Shown here piece by piece: positions 58,258 to 64,000 of a stretch of 64,000 bases of DNA (its first letter is position 1; each line of letters opens with the position of its first letter). Below the pieces are notes generated by a model. That model saw only the letters and a program-made list of their open reading frames with translations, did not search any database and was not told the DNA's origin. The translations under genes and the position numbers were made by a program. Source of the stretch: Leptobacterium_A meishanense (lineage in GTDB: Bacteria; Bacteroidota; Bacteroidia; Flavobacteriales; Flavobacteriaceae); NCBI RefSeq assembly GCF_037645805.1, contig NZ_JBBEXE010000001.1, positions 186,001-250,000 on the forward strand. The letters are read 5' to 3'.

Positions 58258-59808
58258 ATGAGTAACTATTTTTCACAACAAGTAACCGCATTTCATGGAA
58301 GGTCTACTCCCGAGCGTGGATTTCTTGCCGGCTATGCATTTTTAATAACGGTTATTGAAAAAGACGGAACAAACATTCCTTTACCAGATAGACTTGCTAT
58401 TACTACTGAAAAACATCAACGGTATAATACTAACCAATGGCAAGTATTTACAATCAGACATAAACCGAATAATGACTTAACCAGCCATTTAGCATTTGCG
58501 TTAAAGTATGAAGGAATTGATCTATACATTCTAAAAAAATTCTTTCAGTATTCAGGTAAAGAACCAGTATTGAATATGATAAAGAAAGAGCCAACAAGCC
58601 AATACACCAGAAGAGTTTGGTTTTTATATGAATGGTTAATGAGCGAAATCCTTGAAATACCAGATCTAAAGACAGGAACATATGTCGAAATCGTAAATCC
58701 AAAACTACAGTTCACAAGTTCTTCAATAAATTCTACTCGACACAGGATAAAAAATAATTTACCAGGGACTCCAGAGTTCTGCCCGATGGTCAGAAAAACC
58801 GATAAAATCGAAAACTTCATAGCAAAAGATTTATCAGGTTCAATCGAAAAAGGATTAGATGGCAGAGATAAAGAACTCATCAGAAGAACCGCAGCATTTC
58901 TGTTATTGAAGGACTCAAAAGCTTCCTCTGCCATTGAAGGAGAATATCCTCCAAACCTTAGAGCAAGGAATTGGGGTAAAGCAATCGGACAAGCAGGAAA
59001 AAAACAGCTAACAATCGAAGAGTTAGAAAGGCTTCAGGACATAGTAATTGGAACAAAAAAGCTGAAGAATATGGGATTAAGAACGCAGGAAGGGTTTATC
59101 GGAGAACACGATCGAGAGACTTTCTCTCCTTTACCCGACCATATATCAGCAAAGTCTAAAGATTTACCCTCTTTGATGAAAGGACTATTAGATACAAACA
59201 ATCTCTTACAGAAGTCCGGATATGATCCTATTATGGTTGCTGCCACGATAGCATTTGGATTTGTATTTATTCACCCTTTTTCTGATGGTAATGGTCGTAT
59301 ACACAGATACATGATTCATCATATATTGATTCGAATGGGGTATACTAAAAGAGGGATGATTTTCCCTGTATCAGCGGCCATACTAAATCGAATTGACGAA
59401 TACCAGTCGATTCTGGAGTCATATTCTTCTCAAAGAATAGATTTAATCGAATGGAAATCCACAGGAGATTATAATGTTAAAATTCTAAATGACACTATTG
59501 ATCTATATCGTTATTATGATCTAACCAAACAAGTCGAATTTTTATACAAATGCGTGGAAGATACCATTGAGCAAATAATACCAGAAGAATTAGATTATTT
59601 AGAAAAATATGATCGAATGACTAAGTACATAAATACTTATTTGTCTTTGCCTGACACCAAGGTAGATTTATTAATTAAGTTGCTAAATCAGAATAATGGT
59701 AAGTTATCAAAGAATAAAAGACAGAAAGAATTTGACGGCATTACTGATGAAGAAGTTTCATCGATTGAAGAGAATTTTCAATCCATTTTCAAAATAAATA
59801 ATGAATAA
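58258..59808 (+). CDS. Fic family protein, class II inhibitory motif
   Basis: A 516-residue Fic protein that probably transfers AMP or another group to a protein target. The active-site motif HPFSDGNGR begins at His339. The inhibitory motif SSAIEG (Ser223 to Gly228, Glu227) precedes the Fic fold, as in class II Fic proteins, which are auto-inhibited. The N-terminal 200 residues are unassigned and the C-terminus contains a winged-helix-like segment (VDLLIKLLNQNNGKLSKNKRQKEF). No antitoxin gene is adjacent. I start at ATG 58258; a TTG seven codons upstream also exists. It is flanked by non-housekeeping genes. Confidence 0.9.
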   Translation: MSNYFSQQVTAFHGRSTPERGFLAGYAFLITVIEKDGTNIPLPDRLAITTEKHQRYNTNQWQVFTIRHKPNNDLTSHLAFALKYEGIDLYILKKFFQYSGKEPVLNMIKKEPTSQYTRRVWFLYEWLMSEILEIPDLKTGTYVEIVNPKLQFTSSSINSTRHRIKNNLPGTPEFCPMVRKTDKIENFIAKDLSGSIEKGLDGRDKELIRRTAAFLLLKDSKASSAIEGEYPPNLRARNWGKAIGQAGKKQLTIEELERLQDIVIGTKKLKNMGLRTQEGFIGEHDRETFSPLPDHISAKSKDLPSLMKGLLDTNNLLQKSGYDPIMVAATIAFGFVFIHPFSDGNGRIHRYMIHHILIRMGYTKRGMIFPVSAAILNRIDEYQSILESYSSQRIDLIEWKSTGDYNVKILNDTIDLYRYYDLTKQVEFLYKCVEDTIEQIIPEELDYLEKYDRMTKYINTYLSLPDTKVDLLIKLLNQNNGKLSKNKRQKEFDGITDEEVSSIEENFQSIFKINNE

Positions 59809-59827
59809 ACCGAAAGCCTAACAAAAC

Positions 59828-59854
59828 CTAAACTGCATTAAAAACGCAGTTTAG
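59828..59854 (+). terminator. Hairpin after the Fic gene
   Basis: A 9-bp perfect stem (59828-59836 with 59846-59854) and a 9-base loop, 20 bases past the Fic stop. There is no U-tract after it, so it may be a weak terminator or a processing or stability element. Confidence 0.45.
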
Positions 59855-59891
59855 CCAGACCGCTAAAAATAATTAAAAACAAAAGAGAATC

Positions 59892-60686
59892 ATGAAAATT
59901 GTATTATTAAATTTTATTGGATTTTTACTTATTCTATGCTCGTGTAAAAATGAAGCGAAAAAGGAAACTTCAAATGAAGTTACTAACGTCAAAGAAATTA
60001 GTTTTTACACTTCAGATAGCATTCAGATTTTTGGAGATTTATATGAATTGGATAAGAAAGGAAAAACAATACTACTCTTTCACCAGGGTGGGTCAAATGC
60101 CAGAGGGGAATATGCGCCTATTATTCCAAATTTAATTGAGAAGGGTTACAATATTTTAGCGATTGATCAAAGAGTCGGCGGGCAATATTATGGAAGTTAT
60201 AACCGTACGCTTGCTAACATTCCTACTAACAGTTTTGGTGATGGATATGGCTATTGTGATGCCTATAATAATCTTGAAGGCGCTTTAGATTTTATAATTG
60301 ATTCTGGATTTTCGGGAGCTAAAATTATTTGGGGAAGCAGCTATAGTGCTTCTCTTGCCATACAACTAGCCAACAATCGGCAAAATGATATTAATGGAGT
60401 ATTGGCGTTTTCACCTGCATCTGGTGGGTCAATGAAAGATTGCCTTCCTGATAAATATTTTGAAACATTAAAGATTCCTTTGATACTATTAAAACCGCCT
60501 AATGAAATGGAGAGTGAAAACTCCAAGTTACAATTTGATTTAGCAAATAAGTACAGTCACCAAACTTATGTGCCAAAAAATGGCGTCCATGGTTCATCTA
60601 TGCTTGTTAAGGAAAGGGTTGGAAGCGAAGTTAAAGATACATGGGCAATCGTTCTGGCGTTTCTAGAGATAATTGAAAAACAATAA
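59892..60686 (+). CDS. Lipoprotein alpha/beta hydrolase
   Basis: A 264-residue predicted lipoprotein: N-terminal hydrophobic stretch with LILCSC (Cys17 or Cys19 as the lipidated residue). The hydrolase core has GKTILLFHQGGSNARGEYA (oxyanion strand), the nucleophile elbow GSSYSASLA near residue 154, and a late segment PKNGVHGSSML with a likely catalytic His near 238. This resembles dienelactone-hydrolase-type enzymes. It is one of three consecutive accessory-looking genes after Fic. Substrate unknown. Confidence 0.85.
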   Translation: MKIVLLNFIGFLLILCSCKNEAKKETSNEVTNVKEISFYTSDSIQIFGDLYELDKKGKTILLFHQGGSNARGEYAPIIPNLIEKGYNILAIDQRVGGQYYGSYNRTLANIPTNSFGDGYGYCDAYNNLEGALDFIIDSGFSGAKIIWGSSYSASLAIQLANNRQNDINGVLAFSPASGGSMKDCLPDKYFETLKIPLILLKPPNEMESENSKLQFDLANKYSHQTYVPKNGVHGSSMLVKERVGSEVKDTWAIVLAFLEIIEKQ

Positions 60687-60726
60687 CTTTAAATACATAG
60701 CTGACAGTTATACAAAACCGTTGTAA

Positions 60727-60734
60727 TACATTTG
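60727..60734 (+). promoter_or_regulatory. -7 promoter element of the DUF998-like gene
   Basis: TACATTTG, matching TAnnTTTG, 15 bases before the ATG at 60750. No -33 TTG. Confidence 0.4.
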
Positions 60735-60749
60735 CAAAAAGTGTAGAAT

Positions 60750-61391
60750 ATGATGAGCGCCAAAGCCTTATTAAGGCTTCTTCCAACTTTAGGTATTTTG
60801 ATTTTCATAGGCCTTTACGTCTATGCCACTACCCTATATCCCGGAGGCTCACAGGCAGATATAAACTCCGTAGGATTTGATTGGCGCAATAATTTCTGGT
60901 GCAACTTGATGAGTGAAGATGCAATGAACGGACGTGAAAATCCTGCAAGTCCAGTTGCCCTTATAGGAATGGTCATTCTCTGCTCGAGTATGACACTTTT
61001 CTTCTTTCAATTTGCGAATTATTTTGTTAAAAATAGCATTTGGAAAATGACCATTAAAATTGCCGGAGCTATAGCAATGCTGTCAGCAGTCTTTATTTTT
61101 ACTAAATATCATGATATTATGACCTCTATATTAAGTATTTGTGGTGTTGTGGGAATCATTGGAATAATTAGAGCGCTTCATAAAAATAACCTGACGTTTT
61201 TCAAGGTAAGTGGCATTATATGCATGGCGCTTGTGGGAGCTAACAACTTGTTCTACTATACTGAAAATTTAATACAGTACCTCCCTATAGTACAGAAAGT
61301 GGGCTTTATTTTGATACTTGCCTGGACAGTCGGGCTTAATTTAAAAATGAAAAATAAAAATGTTAATAGAGCACTAGTCACCAAATCCTAA
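60750..61391 (+). CDS. Membrane protein, DUF998-like
   Basis: A 213-residue membrane protein with about six hydrophobic segments (LLPTLGILIFIGLYVYATTLYPG, PVALIGMVILCSSMTLFFFQFA, IAGAIAMLSAVFIFT, ILSICGVVGIIGIIRAL, VSGIICMALVGANNLFYYT, VGFILILAWTVGLNL). The segment WCNLMSEDAMNGRENPAS between the first two is characteristic-looking. The arrangement resembles DUF998 proteins, but the match is not strong. ATG at 60750 or 60753 may be used. Role unknown. Confidence 0.75.
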   Translation: MMSAKALLRLLPTLGILIFIGLYVYATTLYPGGSQADINSVGFDWRNNFWCNLMSEDAMNGRENPASPVALIGMVILCSSMTLFFFQFANYFVKNSIWKMTIKIAGAIAMLSAVFIFTKYHDIMTSILSICGVVGIIGIIRALHKNNLTFFKVSGIICMALVGANNLFYYTENLIQYLPIVQKVGFILILAWTVGLNLKMKNKNVNRALVTKS

Positions 61392-61479
61392 ATAAAACAA
61401 GCTCAGCAATTAGTATCTTTTCATTGTTAAAAAGGAATTGCCTTTAACACATTGTTATAAAATTGTATCTTAGCCGGCC

Positions 61480-62499
61480 ATGAATAGAGATGAAATACAA
61501 CAGCTAAAGAAGGTACTTTCTGCGCCTAAAAATATTGTTATCATTCCTCATAAAAGCCCTGATGGCGATGCCATTGGATCTACGTTAGGGCTGTATCATT
61601 ATTTAAAAAAGAAATCGCACAACGTTGCTGTCATTGCGCCGAATGATTATCCGGAGTTTTTAAAATGGATGCCTGGAGAAGATACGATCATCAAATTTGA
61701 TACACAGGAACAAGAAGCTATTAACAAAATAAATGCTGCTGAGTTAATTTTTACGTTAGACTTTAACGACTTAGAAAGGATTGGAGAAATGAAAACTGCT
61801 GTTGAAAACACAAAAGCTGTTTTTGTAATGATAGACCACCATCAACAACCTGAAAAATATGCTGCCTATACGTATTCGGATGCTACTATGAGTTCTACCA
61901 GTGAAATGGTATATCATTTCATTCATTTTATAGATGAAACACCTGTTATCAATAAAGATATTGCCTCTTGTCTGTATGTTGGTATTATGACTGATACAGG
62001 GTCTTTCAGGTTTTCCTCAACGAGCAGTGTTACCCATAAGGTAATTTCAAACCTGATAGAACAAGGGGCCGAAAACGATGCTATCCATAATGCCGTATAC
62101 GATTCCTACTCTATAGGAAGGCTTCATTTACTGGGGTGTGCCCTCAAAAACCTAACATATCTAGAAGCCTACAATACTGCTTTTATTTCTTTATCTTCTA
62201 AAGAGCTTGAAGAAAACAACTTTAAAAAAGGTGATACAGAAGGGTTCGTAAATTATGGTTTGTCACTAAAGGGTGTTAAATTTGCTGCTATTTTTATTGA
62301 AAACGCCCAAGAAAAAATCATAAAAATTTCATTACGGTCTAAAGGGAAATTTGATGTTAATACTTTTGCTAGAAAACATTTTAATGGCGGCGGACATATC
62401 AATGCTTCTGGAGGAAGAAGCACTGATTCCTTACAAACAACCGTTACACGGTTTAGAGCACTTTTAGAAGAGTACAAAAGCGAACTAGAAAATTCATGA
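61480..62499 (+). CDS. nrnA: DHH/DHHA1 phosphoesterase, NrnA-like
   Basis: A 339-residue bifunctional oligoribonuclease/pAp phosphatase. Metal-binding motifs are HKSPDGDAIGSTLG (about residues 24-37), DFNDLERIG, and IDHHQQP near 120. The C-terminal DHHA1 domain ends with GGGHINASGG. It degrades nanoRNAs left by RNA decay and recycles 3'-phosphoadenosine 5'-phosphate. The stop overlaps the gldI start by 4 bases (ATGA), a recurrent arrangement in flavobacteria. A TATCTTAG one-mismatch -7 element precedes it by about 13 bases. Confidence 0.92.
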   Translation: MNRDEIQQLKKVLSAPKNIVIIPHKSPDGDAIGSTLGLYHYLKKKSHNVAVIAPNDYPEFLKWMPGEDTIIKFDTQEQEAINKINAAELIFTLDFNDLERIGEMKTAVENTKAVFVMIDHHQQPEKYAAYTYSDATMSSTSEMVYHFIHFIDETPVINKDIASCLYVGIMTDTGSFRFSSTSSVTHKVISNLIEQGAENDAIHNAVYDSYSIGRLHLLGCALKNLTYLEAYNTAFISLSSKELEENNFKKGDTEGFVNYGLSLKGVKFAAIFIENAQEKIIKISLRSKGKFDVNTFARKHFNGGGHINASGGRSTDSLQTTVTRFRALLEEYKSELENS

Positions 62500-63056
62500 A
62501 GAAAACAATTGCCTTTCTATTTATAGTAATCTTTTTCTCAAGCTGTAATGAGCCGGCTCCCAGACGGCCTATATCAAAAAAGTCCGGGACTTTTATCAAA
62601 GAATCCGTAGCCCGTAATAAAGAACTTTTAGCATCTGAAGAAAAGCAAATTGAAGACCTCCTAAAAAAGGATTCTATACATGATCATTTAAGATCTTCTA
62701 ATGGTTATTGGTATTATTATATCCATAAAATTGATCAAGAGTTACCTTTGCCAAAGGAAAATGATGTTGTTACCATCGCATATGATATCAGGTCATTAAA
62801 CAATGATACTATTTATGCAAAAAGTGCCATTGGAAATATAAAAGTAAAGATCGACAAGACAGCACTCTTTCCAGGATTGCGAACAGCTGTAAAGCAATTA
62901 AAGAAAGGAGAAACGGCAACTTTCTTTTTTCCATCATCATTGGCATATGGATATCATGGCGATAATAATAAAATAGGCATCAATGTTCCTATCATAAGCA
63001 CACTAACGCTTTTAGATATTCAAAAAACCACAAATGATACAATTTCATTAAATTAG
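62496..63056 (+). CDS. gldI: Gliding motility-associated peptidyl-prolyl isomerase GldI
   Basis: A 186-residue lipoprotein (signal TIAFLFIVIFFSSC, Cys17) with an FKBP-type isomerase domain from about residue 80: VVTIAYDIRSLNNDTIY, FPGLRTAVKQLKKGETATFFFPSSLAYGYHGD, and IGINVPIISTLTLLDIQ. A helical linker rich in Lys and Glu (residues 30-65) sits between. In Flavobacterium johnsoniae GldI is required for gliding and probably assists folding of other Gld proteins in the periplasm; that applies here by homology. nrnA precedes it by overlap and a second isomerase gene follows 5 bases later. Confidence 0.9.
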   Translation: MKKTIAFLFIVIFFSSCNEPAPRRPISKKSGTFIKESVARNKELLASEEKQIEDLLKKDSIHDHLRSSNGYWYYYIHKIDQELPLPKENDVVTIAYDIRSLNNDTIYAKSAIGNIKVKIDKTALFPGLRTAVKQLKKGETATFFFPSSLAYGYHGDNNKIGINVPIISTLTLLDIQKTTNDTISLN

Positions 63057-63061
63057 CACCT

Positions 63062-64000
63062 ATGAAAAATATCAAATTTTTAGCGCTTATTCTCATAGCA
63101 ATCTTTACAGGTTGCAAAACCATGAATTACAGAGATTTAGGTGAGGGTCTTTTTGCAGATATCCAAACCAATAAAGGGGCCATTGTCGTAAAACTAACTT
63201 ATAAAGCTACTCCAGTAACCGTTGCAAACTTTGTTACACTAGCTGAAGGCAACAATCCTGGAGTAAGTGATGAATATAAAGAAAAGCCATACTATGACGG
63301 CGTTATCTTCCATCGTGTCATTAAAGATTTCATGATTCAGGGAGGAGATCCAACAGGTACCGGAAGAGGTACGCCCGGATATCGGTTTGATGATGAAATT
63401 GTAGATAGCTTAGTACATGACAAACCGGGTATTTTATCTATGGCCAATGCAGGCCCCAATACAAATGGAAGTCAATTTTTTATTACACACAAACCTACAC
63501 CTTTCTTAAATGGAAAACATGCTGTTTTTGGAGAGGTTGTAAAAGGATTAGAAGTGGTTGACTCTATCGCAAATGTAAAAACCTCCCAAGACCGGGCTAC
63601 AAAAGATAGACCTATAGAAGATGTTGTTATGAATAAAGTGATTATTGTCCGTAATGGAAAAGAGGCTAAAAAGTTTGATGCCGTTAAGGTTATGACTGAT
63701 TATTTTGAAGCAGTTCATGAAAAAGAAGAAGCTATTAAAAAAGCAAAAGAAGCATTTCTTAATGAACTAGCATCACAAAAAAATGAAGCAACAGTGTTAC
63801 CAAGCGGTCTCAAGGTATATAAACTAATTGAAGGACAGGGAGAAAAACCAAAAACAGGGCAAACGGTCTTGGTCAATTATGCCGGTTTTTTGGCCGACGG
63901 GACCTTGTTTGATACTTCCGAAAAAAAAGTTGCAGAAAAGCATCATAGTTTTGAAAAACTAAGCCGCCAACGCGGAGGGAGTTTTGAGCCTATTGGGATG
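63062..64000 (+). CDS. Cyclophilin-type peptidylprolyl isomerase lipoprotein with FKBP domain, cut by window edge
   Basis: The first 313 residues are visible. A lipoprotein signal ends at FTGCKT (Cys19). The cyclophilin domain covers about residues 30-195: ADIQTNKGAIVVKL, FHRVIKDFMIQGGDPTGTGRGTPGYRF, MANAGPNTNGSQFFIT and LNGKHAVFGEV, with the catalytic Arg in FHRVIKDF. A helical linker (about 210-245, rich in Lys/Glu/Ala) leads to an FKBP-type domain (SGLKVYKLIEGQGEKPKTGQTVLVNYAGFLADGTLFD) whose end lies outside the window. The gene starts 5 bases after gldI and forms a periplasmic chaperone unit with it. Confidence 0.9.
   Translation, partial: MKNIKFLALILIAIFTGCKTMNYRDLGEGLFADIQTNKGAIVVKLTYKATPVTVANFVTLAEGNNPGVSDEYKEKPYYDGVIFHRVIKDFMIQGGDPTGTGRGTPGYRFDDEIVDSLVHDKPGILSMANAGPNTNGSQFFITHKPTPFLNGKHAVFGEVVKGLEVVDSIANVKTSQDRATKDRPIEDVVMNKVIIVRNGKEAKKFDAVKVMTDYFEAVHEKEEAIKKAKEAFLNELASQKNEATVLPSGLKVYKLIEGQGEKPKTGQTVLVNYAGFLADGTLFDTSEKKVAEKHHSFEKLSRQRGGSFEPIGM

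Noticed and set aside
59808..59860. Possible integron attC site after the Fic gene (GCCTAAC followed by a hairpin).
   Set aside because: GCCTAAC fits one core site, but no matching GTTRRRY partner is found at the other end, and the next genes lack similar sites. The hairpin is explained as a terminator-like structure.
1..64000. tRNA, rRNA, CRISPR arrays, insertion sequences or prophage genes.
   Set aside because: I read the intergenic spaces and saw no cloverleaf, direct-repeat array, transposase or integrase; short RNA genes could still have been missed by eye.

Overview
The window looks like chromosomal DNA of a low-GC Bacteroidota, most likely family Flavobacteriaceae. The evidence is the gliding-motility isomerase gldI, an acyl-CoA reductase/ferredoxin/serC/serA cluster, a parAB-DUF5683-dapB-lepB-WbqC-DUF6122 string, many SusC/TonB-type and DUF5916 outer-membrane proteins, and promoters of the Bacteroidota type (TTTG or TTG, about 18-21 bases, then TAnnTTTG). 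The genus cannot be told from the sequence. I see no rRNA, tRNA, CRISPR array, transposase, integrase or phage gene. The DNA is gene-dense, and only one gap exceeds 300 bases (57804-58257).

Layout. 1-3.8 kb (minus): a PEP carboxylase cut by the window edge, an Lrp/AsnC regulator and an M14 carboxypeptidase. 4-5.6 kb (plus): an XRE-type regulator behind a palindrome, a lipoprotein and a TerC protein. 5.6-11.4 kb (minus): both topoisomerase IV subunits and the ATPase YchF. 11.6-13.6 kb: an orphan lipase-like protein with TIG-like domains. 13.7-17.2 kb: ferredoxin divergent from acyl-CoA reductase, serC and serA. 17.3-20.7 kb: small membrane and lipoproteins, then a His/Cys-rich small protein with a TonB-dependent receptor that suggests metal uptake. 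20.8-33.3 kb: msrA, a DUF5916 barrel, lolD, a TIGR02757 protein, a BatA-like protein, a degenerate dihydroorotase, an esterase, an MBL hydrolase, a conserved unknown and bcp.

33.3-41.9 kb holds a cysteine-free endonuclease III, a 48-residue small protein, an ECF sigma factor with a strongly structured leader, uvrA, a DUF3667 protein, a peroxiredoxin-like protein, a Tyr/Arg-rich exported protein and a short-chain dehydrogenase. 42-47.6 kb is a co-directional run from parA to DUF6122 that joins chromosome partition, lysine/peptidoglycan precursor synthesis and protein export. 47.6-53.8 kb (minus) carries an EEP-family hydrolase, two tandem rhomboid proteases, mutL, a small membrane protein, ribH and a TPR protein. 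53.9-56.7 kb carries recF, a lipoprotein, DUF721, a methyltransferase and, convergently, ndk. 56.8-61.4 kb is accessory in character: a PhoD-like phosphatase, a Fic protein, an alpha/beta hydrolase and a membrane protein. 61.5-64 kb is nrnA, gldI and a cyclophilin-FKBP fusion cut by the edge.

Genome maintenance is well represented (topoisomerase IV, uvrA, mutL, recF, nth, parAB), as is envelope biogenesis. The observation I rate highest is at the sigma factor: a near-consensus promoter is followed by a leader of about 110 nt whose 17-bp perfect hairpin buries the start codon, and the gene is followed by a 48-residue protein on the same strand. Other points of note are a lipase-like protein without an obvious secretion partner, a dihydroorotase that lost its metal-binding HxH, an endonuclease III without any cysteine, a MutL with eroded nuclease motifs, and a terminator that doubles as the -7 element of ppc.
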